Source: Dyella sp. A6 (GTDB taxonomy: Bacteria > Pseudomonadota > Gammaproteobacteria > Xanthomonadales > Rhodanobacteraceae). Taken from it: a DNA stretch of 64,000 nt. Each line of letters opens with the position of its first letter. The stretch's first letter is position 1. The notes under the pieces are model-generated. The model saw only the letters and a program-made list of their open reading frames with translations. It did not search any database and had not been told where the DNA came from. Below are positions 26,439-35,405 of this stretch, one piece after another. Location: contig NZ_CP132911.1 of assembly GCF_036320485.1 (NCBI RefSeq), forward strand, positions 2,976,001-3,040,000, written 5' to 3'. The translations under genes and the position numbers were made by a program.

Positions 26439-28666
26439 TTTGCGCCTCCTGCCGGCTCGCCATAGATGATTCCGCGCGCATCGGGCGCGATGTAGACCCG
26501 CCCGAACACCCGTGGGTCGCCGATGATCAGATGGACGCGCCCGTATCGATGCGCGGCATCGTCGATTTCCTGCCACTGCCGGCCGCCGTCGATCGAGCGG
26601 TAGATGCCCTGCTTGGCCTGCAGTCGACCGGCGACGAACAGGGTCGGCGCATGCTGCCCCGGCGCCGCCTTGCCGAAGCCGAAGGCATCCACGCCGTCCA
26701 GCTTCGCGTAGCGCATCAGCACATGGCCCTGCACATCCGCGCGTAGCAACGGCACATCGCGCGCCGCCACGTAGACGATCCCACCCTGCCGCGGCGAGGC
26801 TTCCAGCAATACATGCGCATGGCCGTGGACAGCGGTTGCCAGCTCGCCGCCCATTGCCACGAAGCTGCGACCGCCATCGTCACTGGCGAACAATGCGCCG
26901 GTGGCCGGATCGACCGCGTAGAAACGCTGTGCATCGAAGCGGTCGCTGCGTATCTGCAGGCCGCCCGGCAGACCCTTGGCAAGCTGCCAGTGCCGGCCGA
27001 AGTCGGTCGTGCGGTAAGCCGCGGCAGCACCACGCGGGGCCCACACCACGACAGTGCCATCGGCATTCACTGCCAGGCTGCCGGCGCCCTTGCCCGTCGG
27101 CGGTTCGCTGGCGAACGCCGTCCAGTGCCGGCCATCGTCGCGGGACCACGCCGCGCGTATGGCCGGTCCGAACGGATGGCGAAGATAACCGCTGCGCACG
27201 ATCAGCGAAGGCCGGCGACCCGCATAGTCGATGCTTTCGCTGTTGGCGTAACGCGGCGGCGCCGGGAACTGCGGCGGCGCCACCGACAGGTTGGCGTGAC
27301 GGAACCCGTCGAGGTCGCCGACCGCACTGAGCAGATGCGCACCGGTCGGCGGGCTGATCAGCCCCAGCGGCACGGTTTCCTCCAGCCCGCGATCCTGGAA
27401 CCACCAGTGCACGCGGCCGCCGTGGTCCAGCTTGCGCATGTCACGCGATGCCCAGATGCCGTAGCCGGTGACGAACAGCACGTGATCGGGATCGGCCGGA
27501 TCGATGACCACGCGGGTCATCCAGTGCGGCGCATGCCCCACGGTCCACACCGCATTGCTGTGGTCGAATTCCGAATGAGCGAACACGTTGGTCCAGTGGC
27601 GACCGCCATCGGTGCTGCGGAACAGCAGGTCGTGCGGCGTGTAGTGGTCCATCGTGCTGGCCATCAGCACCTTCGGATTGGACGGATCGATCGCCACGTC
27701 GCCCCAGCCGAAACCCTTGGACACGCCACCCGCCGGCAACGGCGTGATGTTGGTCCAGCGGCCGATGGCCGGCTGCCAGCGCCAGACCGCGCCACGCGTC
27801 ATCGTGTCCGGGCCGGGCTGGTCGCCATAAGTGAGGTAGTACGAGCCGTCGCTGGAACGGTGCATGTGGCTCGGCCGCAGACCGGTCGGCTGACCGGGCA
27901 CGGGCCGCCAGTGCAGGCCGCCATCGACGGATTCGAAAAGACTGGTCTGGCGGGTCGACACGCCGGCATACAGCACTGGCGTGGGCTGGCCCTTGCGACC
28001 GCTGGCCGAGTCGAACACGACGAACACGATACCGATCGGCTGGCGCCGCCAGGCGTTGGCCGCCGTCGAGGATTTGCTGGTCGCGACCGAGGGAAAACTT
28101 TTTACCTGCTGCCAGTGGGTACCGTGGTCGTCGCTGCGCCACAGGCCCGCATTGCGCGAGCCGAGGAAAAGAATACGGCCGTCATGCGGGTCCACCGCCA
28201 GCCGCTCGCCATTGCCGCGGCCCAGCTCGTTGCCGCCCATCGGGAACGGCAACCGCGCCGCCGTGAAATGGCGCCCCCGGTCGGTGGAGCACAGCACCGC
28301 CGCATCGCCGGCCCCGGGGAACGTGTAGGTACCCGCGAGCAGATAGAGCCGATTCGGGTCGGACGGGTCCAGCGCCAGGCTGTCGATGCCCAGCCAGTTG
28401 GTATCTGCCGCCTCGATCCAGTCGGTCAGCGACACCCAGCGTCGCTGACCGCTGTCCCAGCGGTAGGCACCACCCACATCGGTGCGTGCATACAGCAGTC
28501 CGGGCACGGCTGCGTCGAATGCCAGCCCGGTGACGTAACCGCCTCCGCCGATGCGCACACCGGCGAAGTCGTACTTCACATGTTCCGCCGGGTGGCCAGT
28601 GGCATGCAGCGAACCTGCCACCAGAACCAGACCCCACACCCACTTGCGCGCGCTGCGGCGGAACAT
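26435..28666 (-). CDS. GH74 endo-xyloglucanase
   Basis: 743 residues from the ATG at 28666, which has GGAGG eight bases upstream; an ATG five codons earlier lacks this. A signal peptide is present (KWVWGLVLVAGSLHATGHP). Two seven-bladed propellers are typical of the family. LLYARTDVGGAYRWD carries the first catalytic aspartate and LLSAVGDLDGFRH the second. Repeated blade motifs such as SDDHGTHW, STDGGRHW and DGRHWTAF are visible. It cuts the xyloglucan backbone, probably at the cell surface or periplasm, to give oligosaccharides for the TonB receptor and downstream exo-enzymes. It is the second gene of the operon. Confidence 0.92.
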   Translation of the reverse strand: MFRRSARKWVWGLVLVAGSLHATGHPAEHVKYDFAGVRIGGGGYVTGLAFDAAVPGLLYARTDVGGAYRWDSGQRRWVSLTDWIEAADTNWLGIDSLALDPSDPNRLYLLAGTYTFPGAGDAAVLCSTDRGRHFTAARLPFPMGGNELGRGNGERLAVDPHDGRILFLGSRNAGLWRSDDHGTHWQQVKSFPSVATSKSSTAANAWRRQPIGIVFVVFDSASGRKGQPTPVLYAGVSTRQTSLFESVDGGLHWRPVPGQPTGLRPSHMHRSSDGSYYLTYGDQPGPDTMTRGAVWRWQPAIGRWTNITPLPAGGVSKGFGWGDVAIDPSNPKVLMASTMDHYTPHDLLFRSTDGGRHWTNVFAHSEFDHSNAVWTVGHAPHWMTRVVIDPADPDHVLFVTGYGIWASRDMRKLDHGGRVHWWFQDRGLEETVPLGLISPPTGAHLLSAVGDLDGFRHANLSVAPPQFPAPPRYANSESIDYAGRRPSLIVRSGYLRHPFGPAIRAAWSRDDGRHWTAFASEPPTGKGAGSLAVNADGTVVVWAPRGAAAAYRTTDFGRHWQLAKGLPGGLQIRSDRFDAQRFYAVDPATGALFASDDGGRSFVAMGGELATAVHGHAHVLLEASPRQGGIVYVAARDVPLLRADVQGHVLMRYAKLDGVDAFGFGKAAPGQHAPTLFVAGRLQAKQGIYRSIDGGRQWQEIDDAAHRYGRVHLIIGDPRVFGRVYIAPDARGIIYGEPAGGAK

Positions 28667-28684
28667 GCGAAATACCTCCATCGC

Positions 28685-31633
28685 TTAGAACGTTGCCCGG
28701 AAGACCAGCTCGTAACGCCGGTCGTTGACGAAAATGCCACGCTTGTACAGGCGCGGATCGACCGTGCCGTCGCTGTAGCTGGTCGGGCCCATCAACACGC
28801 GCGTCTTGGCGTTGTTGAGGTTGTTCATCTGCAGACCGACCTGCATGTGCTTGTTCAGGTGGTAGAACACCGAACCATCCAGCTGCCCATAGCTGTCCGA
28901 CCAGGTCGGCAGATGCGTGGACGCATCGCTGGTACTCAGCAGGTAACGCGAACGCCAGTTCCAGGCCAGACGCGCCGACCAGCGGCTGTAGTCGTACATC
29001 GCGATGAAGTTGTAGTTGTTCTTGGACAGACCGACCAGCGGCAGAGCCACGCCCTTCACGGTCGTCGCGTAGTACGGGTCGGTCGCGGAGTTCACGCCAC
29101 CCTGGCTCTTCACGTAGGTGTAGTTCACCTGCACGCCCAGCCCCTGGAGCCAGCCCGGCAGGAAGCTGAAGAACTGCGAGTAGCCGAACTCGGCACCACG
29201 GACCGTACCGGTACCGTTGTTGTACGGACGCGTTACTAGGTAGTTCTGACCGTTGTAGTTCTCGGTCTTGGTTTCGGTCTCGATGTAGTTGCTGATGTCC
29301 TTGTAGAACAGCGTGGTGTACAGCTCGCTGGTGGGACCGAAGTACCACTCCAGCGCGGTGTCGTACTGTTTCGCTTCCATCGGTTTCAGGTTGGGGTTGC
29401 CCGCCGCGCCGGTCCACTGCGTCACCGCGGTGTTGTCGGCATTGAGCGTGGCCCCCAGCTGCAGGTACGGCTGCAGCTGGGCGAAGTCCGGCCGGGCCAT
29501 CGCCTTGGACGCGGCGATACGCCACTGCAGGTCATGCGTCAGCTTGAAACGCAGGTTCAGGCTGGGCAGCGCGTTCTTGTAGGTACCGCCACCGCTCAGC
29601 GGGAAGTACTGGCCGGTGTATGCGGTGGCCAGGCTGCTGGTCACGCCCGACTGCGATAGGTTCGGGTACTCGCCCCAGCCTTGTGCATTCTCCTGCGTGC
29701 GCACCAGCCGCAGGCCGAGGTTGCCGTCGAACGGAATACCAAACACCTGGTTGCCGAAGAACACGATGCCGTAGGCGGCCTGGGTCTTCTCGTTCTGGTT
29801 GTTGATGTCCTGCAGCGAGTACGCCGTCATCGGCGTCCAGCCCCAGGACACACCGACCGAGTGCAGCGCCTTGTACGCCGCCATGTAGTTCTCGGCCAGC
29901 GAGTCGTTGGCGAAGTACAGCGACGGCATCGTGGCGTTGCCACGGAAGAAGTCCGAGTAGTTGTACAGCTGCGACATGCCCGGCAGGTAATTGTTGAGAT
30001 CGGCCAGGCCATTGGGGCTGTTGATGGTCGCCCAGTTGTCGGTGATCACGCCCCAGTTGTAGCCGCTGATCTTGTTGGTCTCGATGCGGCTGGTGGCGCG
30101 CACGCCGAACTTCACGTACTGCAGCCAGTTGCTGTTGTCGAAGTCGTATTCCAGATCGATACGCGCGGCATGCTCCCAGCCACGGTCGTCCTCATGGTGA
30201 TCCATCGCCGCCGACCAGAAGTAATTGGCTGGATTGTCGACATAGTTCGACGGGCTGACGGTCACCTTGGGCAACGAACCGCTGGTGTCGAGATAGACAC
30301 CCGGCAGATAGGTGGAGTCGAACACGGTGAAGTCGACACCGCGGCTGGTGGACTTCACCATCTGGAAGTCGGCCGACAGGATCCAGTTGTCGCTGAGGTA
30401 CCACTTGAAGTGGTTGGACCAGTCAGTGGTGATGGTGCGCTGGTGCGAGTAACGGTTGTCGCCGCTGAAGCGCACACCATCGCCGCTGAGGCCGCCGCGC
30501 CAGGAGTTGGACGCCAGCCAGCCCCCTTCGAACACGCCGTCGGGGCTGTACTGGAAGGTGGTTCCGGGCGCCGGCACCACGTTGTTGGTGCTGTCGTTGA
30601 AGATCGCGCCGTGCTCGTTCCAGCTCATGTCATAGCCGGAACGCAGCACCTGGGAGATGAACTCCATGTTGTGGTTCGGCCGCCACTGGAACGCGCCCGC
30701 GATACCGATGCGGCGACGCTGGAAATCCAGCGTGCGCCAGTCGGCGCCGCCGGGCACGTAGACCTGGCTGAAATGGGTGCCCGCCAGCACCGCCGCATCG
30801 TTGCGGCGCACGTAGGGCTCCACCTGGATGCCGTCGCTGCGCGTGGCCAGCGAGGAATAGGCAACGTCGAACAGCGCGCCCATCTCGCCGAGGTTCTCGG
30901 TCTTCCAGCGGTTGCTGTAGAGGAATGAAGCCGAGGGCTTGCTCTTCTTGGACATGTCACCTTCGTTCACGCCCGTGTTGAACGAGATCAGCCGGCCCGG
31001 CGCGTCGAACGGCAGCCGTGTGCGCAGGTTGACCGTACCGCCGATGCCGCCTTCGATGATGTCGGCCGACGGGTTCTTGTACACGTCCACGCCGGCCATC
31101 AGTTCGGCGGGCACGTCCTGGAAGCTGAGGCCACGCGCGCTGTTGGCCGAAAAGATGTCGCGTCCGTTCAGTTCACCGCGAACCTCGGTCAGGCCGCGGA
31201 TCATCACGCCGCTGCCTTCGGCCGACGGATGGTCGGAGTCGTTCGGCGACAGGAAGTGGTCGATGGTGACGCCGCTGATGCGCTGCAGGGTTTCGGTCAC
31301 GCTGCGGTCGGGCAGTGCACCGATGTCGACCGCGGTAACCGAGTCGACGATCTGCGGTGCATTTTCCTTCAGCTGCTCGGCCGACATCAGGCTGGCGCGC
31401 ATGCCGGTGACGGTGACCGCCGACAGGTTGGTGGTCGTCTTGGCGGTCTTGCTCTTGTCCTTGATGTGGTGCTTGACGACCGTGGCGCCGGTCTGCACCT
31501 GGTCCGGGGACGCGGCATGCGCGCCCAGCGACACCATTCCCAGCAACGCGACGCCGATAGCGGCAGACAAGCGCGTCAAAACAGAAACGCGAGTCATGCC
31601 ATGCATACCGCTCACGTGGTTGGTCTTGTTCAT
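28685..31633 (-). CDS. TonB-dependent receptor for xyloglucan oligosaccharides
   Basis: 982 residues from the ATG at 31633, preceded by GGGGAGAG; a longer start at 31651 is less well placed. Signal peptide, then plug domain with a TonB-box-like region (TTNLSAVTVTGMRASL), NAPQIVDSVTAVDIGALPD, GVMIRGLTEVRGELNGRDIF and NPSADIIEGGIGGTVNLRTR. A 22-strand barrel follows, ending with aromatic F. The plug family is the one used by Xanthomonadales and Caulobacter carbohydrate receptors. It is the first gene of the six-gene operon, so it should import the oligosaccharides made by GH74 across the outer membrane. The exact ligand is inferred from context. Confidence 0.9.
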   Translation of the reverse strand: MNKTNHVSGMHGMTRVSVLTRLSAAIGVALLGMVSLGAHAASPDQVQTGATVVKHHIKDKSKTAKTTTNLSAVTVTGMRASLMSAEQLKENAPQIVDSVTAVDIGALPDRSVTETLQRISGVTIDHFLSPNDSDHPSAEGSGVMIRGLTEVRGELNGRDIFSANSARGLSFQDVPAELMAGVDVYKNPSADIIEGGIGGTVNLRTRLPFDAPGRLISFNTGVNEGDMSKKSKPSASFLYSNRWKTENLGEMGALFDVAYSSLATRSDGIQVEPYVRRNDAAVLAGTHFSQVYVPGGADWRTLDFQRRRIGIAGAFQWRPNHNMEFISQVLRSGYDMSWNEHGAIFNDSTNNVVPAPGTTFQYSPDGVFEGGWLASNSWRGGLSGDGVRFSGDNRYSHQRTITTDWSNHFKWYLSDNWILSADFQMVKSTSRGVDFTVFDSTYLPGVYLDTSGSLPKVTVSPSNYVDNPANYFWSAAMDHHEDDRGWEHAARIDLEYDFDNSNWLQYVKFGVRATSRIETNKISGYNWGVITDNWATINSPNGLADLNNYLPGMSQLYNYSDFFRGNATMPSLYFANDSLAENYMAAYKALHSVGVSWGWTPMTAYSLQDINNQNEKTQAAYGIVFFGNQVFGIPFDGNLGLRLVRTQENAQGWGEYPNLSQSGVTSSLATAYTGQYFPLSGGGTYKNALPSLNLRFKLTHDLQWRIAASKAMARPDFAQLQPYLQLGATLNADNTAVTQWTGAAGNPNLKPMEAKQYDTALEWYFGPTSELYTTLFYKDISNYIETETKTENYNGQNYLVTRPYNNGTGTVRGAEFGYSQFFSFLPGWLQGLGVQVNYTYVKSQGGVNSATDPYYATTVKGVALPLVGLSKNNYNFIAMYDYSRWSARLAWNWRSRYLLSTSDASTHLPTWSDSYGQLDGSVFYHLNKHMQVGLQMNNLNNAKTRVLMGPTSYSDGTVDPRLYKRGIFVNDRRYELVFRATF

Positions 31634-31893
31634 GCGAAACACTCTCCCCATAGCTGCTTGCTTGTCGGTGGGAGCTTCTGTTCAGCCGGACATCGATGGC
31701 TGAAGGCTGTCGCGGCCATCACGAAGGCCTGCGCTCCCTTTTTTGCTGGTGCGGATGCTGATGTGCCCCACCCGCCGAGACAATTACGAAATTGCCAGCC
31801 GCGGTTAATGTTTCTTCGTATGCAATCGCACAAGAACTCTTCCGGGCCCGGGCTTGCTGCTAGCGTGTAGCGATCCAAACCACGGAGTGACCC
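31634..31893. promoter_or_regulatory. Divergent control region of the xyloglucan genes
   Basis: 260 bases between the TonB-receptor operon and the fucosidase gene. It contains a 14-base palindrome, CAATT-ACGA-AATTG at 31781-31794, whose first twelve bases match CAATTGCGAAAT of the xylB/xylR region at eleven positions. A TACGAA/TTCGTA pair (31785-31790, 31815-31820) adds further symmetry. A T6 run at about 31739-31744 was noted. Exact promoter hexamers could not be assigned. Confidence 0.5.
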
Positions 31894-33558
31894 ATGGCTG
31901 CTAGGCCCGCCATACGCCCCTTCCGGCCACGTGCCGTCATCCGTCGCGGATGGCTCGCCGGCCTGCTCGTACTGGCCAGCTCAATGCCGTTTCTGACCAT
32001 GGCCGGGCAACAGGCCGACGCACCGACCGCAAAAACGTTAACGCCGGAACAGATGGACCAGGCCTGGCAGCGCGCCACCGCGCGCTATGCACCGGTGCGC
32101 AAGGAACTGCTGGCGAAAGTTGCCAAAGCCGATGCCCAGGGGCCGTTCCGACCCGACTGGAGCTCGCTGCTGAAATACCAGCCACCGGCATGGTTCGGCG
32201 CCGCCAAGTTCGGCATCTTCATCCACTGGGGCGTCTACGCCGTGCCGGCCTTCGCCAACGAGTGGTACCCGCGCAACATGTACGACCACACCACGCGCGA
32301 ATACGCCCACCAGGTCGCCACCTACGGCTCGCTGACCAAGCACGACTACAAGGACTTCATCCCCGACTTCAAGGCACAGCACTGGCATCCCGACGCCTGG
32401 GCGCGACTGTTCCGCCAGGCCGGCGCGCGCTACGTGATCGAAGTGGCCGAACACTCCGACGGCTTCGCCATGTACAACTCGCGCCTCAGCCGCTGGACCG
32501 CCGTCCACATGGGGCCGAAGCGCGACGTGGTCGCGGCGTTGGAGAAGGCGGTGCGCGCACAGGGGTTGCGCTTCGGCCTGTCCTCGCACCGTGCCGAGCA
32601 CGACTGGTTCTTCGACCAGGGTCGCGACATCCCGTCCGACGTGAACAACCCGGCCTACGCCGATTTCTACGGCCCCGCGGAACCGCATGTCACCCAGGAC
32701 GGCGACCAGGACCTGCAGCAGGACTGGACCTACGTGTCGCAGGCCTGGGTGCACGACTGGCTGGCCCGCACGATGGAGCTGGAAAGCTATTACCACCCTG
32801 ACCTGATCTACCTCGACTGGTGGGTCGGCCACCCCGCGTTCCGCCAGGCGCTGGCCGACTTCCTGGCCGGTTACTACAACGACGGCGTGCGCCGCGGCGG
32901 CGTGGTGCTGACCTACAAGCTGCATGCCATGCCAACCGGCAGTGCGATCCTGGACGTGGAGCGCGGCCAGCTCGCCGGCATCCGCGCCCAGCCGTGGCAG
33001 ACCGACACCACCATCAGCAACAGCTCCTGGGGCTACGTAAAGCACGACACCTTCCGTTCCGCCGCCGACATCATCCATCTGCTGGCCGACGTGGTCAGCA
33101 AGAACGGCAACCTGCTGCTGGACATCGGCCCCAAACCCGACGGCACCATCGTGCCGCAGGAAAAGTCCGTGCTGCTGAAGATCGGCAAGTGGCTGGCGAC
33201 CAACGGCCAGGCCATCTACGGCAGCCATCCGTGGCGCGTGTACGGCGAAGGCCCAACCACGCAGAGCGCCGGCGAGTTCAAGGAAAACCTAGGTCAGGCC
33301 TACACCGCCGAGGACTTCCGCTTCACCCGCAAGGACGGCGTGCTGTATGCGATCGAACTGGGCTGGCCGGCCAGCGGCAGCGTGACGATCCACTCGGTCA
33401 AGCCTTCCGATCGGGTACGCGAGGTGCGCCTGCTCGGCTCGTCCGAAGCGGTGCACTGGCAGAGCACGCCCAAGGGCCTGGTGCTGCATGTCGGCGCACA
33501 GCCGGGACATGCCGCGGCCTACGTGTATGCCATCCGCACGGCGCACGGCCACGCGTAA
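31894..33558 (+). CDS. GH29 alpha-L-fucosidase
   Basis: 554 residues with a basic N terminus and hydrophobic signal (GWLAGLLVLASSMPFLTMAG). GH29 motifs: WFGAAKFGIFIHWGVYAVPAF, EWYPRNMY, EVAEHSDGFAMYNS, FGLSSHRAEHDWF, and DLIYLDWWVG with the nucleophile aspartate. The C-terminal about 100 residues form a beta sandwich. It should remove terminal fucose from xyloglucan side chains in the periplasm or outside. The Xanthomonas locus of this kind uses a GH95 fucosidase, so the family differs here. GGAG lies six bases before the ATG. It is divergent from the TonB receptor and followed by GH43. Confidence 0.9.
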   Translation: MAARPAIRPFRPRAVIRRGWLAGLLVLASSMPFLTMAGQQADAPTAKTLTPEQMDQAWQRATARYAPVRKELLAKVAKADAQGPFRPDWSSLLKYQPPAWFGAAKFGIFIHWGVYAVPAFANEWYPRNMYDHTTREYAHQVATYGSLTKHDYKDFIPDFKAQHWHPDAWARLFRQAGARYVIEVAEHSDGFAMYNSRLSRWTAVHMGPKRDVVAALEKAVRAQGLRFGLSSHRAEHDWFFDQGRDIPSDVNNPAYADFYGPAEPHVTQDGDQDLQQDWTYVSQAWVHDWLARTMELESYYHPDLIYLDWWVGHPAFRQALADFLAGYYNDGVRRGGVVLTYKLHAMPTGSAILDVERGQLAGIRAQPWQTDTTISNSSWGYVKHDTFRSAADIIHLLADVVSKNGNLLLDIGPKPDGTIVPQEKSVLLKIGKWLATNGQAIYGSHPWRVYGEGPTTQSAGEFKENLGQAYTAEDFRFTRKDGVLYAIELGWPASGSVTIHSVKPSDRVREVRLLGSSEAVHWQSTPKGLVLHVGAQPGHAAAYVYAIRTAHGHA

Positions 33559-33615
33559 AGCGCGCCTGACCGGGGCCTCGACCAAAAACCACTACCCGCA
33601 GACACATCACACGCC

Positions 33616-35247
33616 ATGACCGATATCACCCGCAGGAACCTGTTCAAGGCCGTCGCGGCCAGCGCCGTCGCCGTACCGCTGGTCAGGGCCACGCGTGCCG
33701 ACGCCACGGAAACCTGCGTCCCGGCCGACCCGCACTGGGGTCACGGTATCGAAGACCAGCGCAAGGCCGACCTCGGCAACGGGCGCTACCTCAACCCGAT
33801 CGTGGCCGGCGACCATCCCGACCCCACCGTGCTGAAGGATGGCGACGACTACTACATGACGTTCACGCCGTTCACCGCGTCGCCCGGGATCGTGATCTGG
33901 CACTCGACCGACCTGCTCAACTGGAGCCCTGTCGCCACAGCCCTGCATAAGCCGATGGGCAACGTGTTCGCGGTCAACCTGTGCAAATACAAGGACCGCT
34001 ACTACATCTACCTGCCGGCGCAACGGCCCGGCGGCGACTGGGCGATCTTCGTGATCTGGGCCAGGCAGGTTACCGGTCCCTGGAGCGACCCGATTGATAC
34101 CGGCGTCACCGGCTGCATCGATCCGGCCCACGTGGTCGGCGAAGACGGCAAGCGCTACCTGTTCGTCAACGGCATCCGCATGGTCCGGCTGACCGACGAC
34201 GGCCTTGCCGCCGATGGTCCGCTCAAGCATGCCTACACACCATGGCACTACCCCAGCGACTGGGTGGTCGAGGATTTCGCTCCGGAAGGGCCGAAACTGC
34301 TCCGCCGCGACGGCTGGTTCTACCTGGTCAGCGCCGTCGGCGGCACCGCGGGACCGCCGACCAGCCACATGGTCATCGTGGCCCGTTCGCGCTCGGTGCA
34401 CGGCCCGTGGGAAAACTGCCCGCACAACCCGATCGTGCACACCCGTTCGGCCGCCGAACCCTGGTGGTCGCGCGGCCACGCCACTTTCATCGACGGACCG
34501 GCCGGCGACTGGTGGATGATCTATCACGGCTACGAGAACAGCTTCCGCACCCTGGGCCGGCAGGCACTGCTGGAGCCGATGGAGTGGACCGCCGACGGCT
34601 GGCCGGTGGCGACCGGTGGCGACCTGTCCCGCCCCTTGCCCATCCCCGCCGGCGGCAAGCCGGGGCCGGCCGGCTTCGCGCTCTCGGACGACTTCTCCAG
34701 CAACCGCTTCGGCATCCAGTGGGCCTTCCACGATCCGCGGCCGGATGAAATCCAGCGCGCCCGCTATGGCGGCAACGGCCTGCAACTGGCGGGTGCCGGC
34801 CATTCCCCTGCCGACAGCTCGCCGATGGTCTGCCGCGTGGGCGATCGCGCCTATGTCGCGGAAATCGGCTTCGAGCTTTCCGGCGATGCCGAGGCCGGCC
34901 TGTTGCTGTTCTACAACCACAAGGCCTTCGTCGGCGTCGGCTTCACCCCCGACACCATCAAGACCTTCGAGTACGCGCAGGAACTGCCGTGGGCACGCAT
35001 CAAGCGGGACAACCGCCGGGTACGCGTGCGCATGACCAACGACCACAACGTGGTGACCTTCGAGTACTCGCACGACGACGGCCACAGCTGGCAGCTGCAC
35101 ACCATCCGCATGGAAGTGTCGGGCATCAACCACAACGTGTTCGGCGACTTCCTGAGCCTGCGGGTAGGCCTCTACAGTACCGGCGCCACCCCCGCCCGGT
35201 TGCACGACTTCCGCTACCGCGCGATCAAGGGCAACCCGCTGATATGA
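33616..35247 (+). CDS. Tat-exported GH43 glycosidase with C-terminal beta-sandwich (arabinofuranosidase/xylosidase)
   Basis: 543 residues. The N terminus, TRRNLFKAVAASAVAVP, is a twin-arginine signal, unlike the Sec signals of the other enzymes here. A five-bladed GH43 domain (about 50-340) shows AGDHPDPTVLKDGDDYYMTF (base), GCIDPAHVVGEDGKRYLF (pKa modulator) and FAPEGPKLLRRDGWFYLV (acid glutamate). The last about 190 residues form a concanavalin-like sandwich common in GH43 subfamilies with xylosidase or arabinofuranosidase activity. In this locus removal of arabinose from xyloglucan side chains, or of residual xylose, is likely. It lies 57 bases behind GH29 in the same direction. Confidence 0.83.
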   Translation: MTDITRRNLFKAVAASAVAVPLVRATRADATETCVPADPHWGHGIEDQRKADLGNGRYLNPIVAGDHPDPTVLKDGDDYYMTFTPFTASPGIVIWHSTDLLNWSPVATALHKPMGNVFAVNLCKYKDRYYIYLPAQRPGGDWAIFVIWARQVTGPWSDPIDTGVTGCIDPAHVVGEDGKRYLFVNGIRMVRLTDDGLAADGPLKHAYTPWHYPSDWVVEDFAPEGPKLLRRDGWFYLVSAVGGTAGPPTSHMVIVARSRSVHGPWENCPHNPIVHTRSAAEPWWSRGHATFIDGPAGDWWMIYHGYENSFRTLGRQALLEPMEWTADGWPVATGGDLSRPLPIPAGGKPGPAGFALSDDFSSNRFGIQWAFHDPRPDEIQRARYGGNGLQLAGAGHSPADSSPMVCRVGDRAYVAEIGFELSGDAEAGLLLFYNHKAFVGVGFTPDTIKTFEYAQELPWARIKRDNRRVRVRMTNDHNVVTFEYSHDDGHSWQLHTIRMEVSGINHNVFGDFLSLRVGLYSTGATPARLHDFRYRAIKGNPLI

Positions 35248-35257
35248 CGCCCTGAGA

Positions 35258-35296
35258 TGCATGGCCGGACGCGCGCCCGCGCTCCGGCCGTGCATG
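35258..35296 (+). terminator. Candidate hairpin after the GH43 gene
   Basis: A long GC-rich hairpin with arms GGCCGGA (35263-35269) and TCCGGCC (35283-35289), extended outward by GCAT/ATGC pairs. No T run follows, so termination efficiency is uncertain. Confidence 0.4.
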
Positions 35297-35405
35297 CCGT
35301 CGCAAGTCATCGAGGAACAACGCCTGACCGGCGCTTGCCAACGCGCCGGTTGCAGATCCATCGCAGCCACACCTAACCTGTGGATACCCCAGGCAGCCAC
35401 GGAAC

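Noticed and set aside
26813..29239. 808-codon plus-strand frame over GH74 and the receptor
   Set aside because: It spans two real genes on the other strand and contains no recognisable domain.
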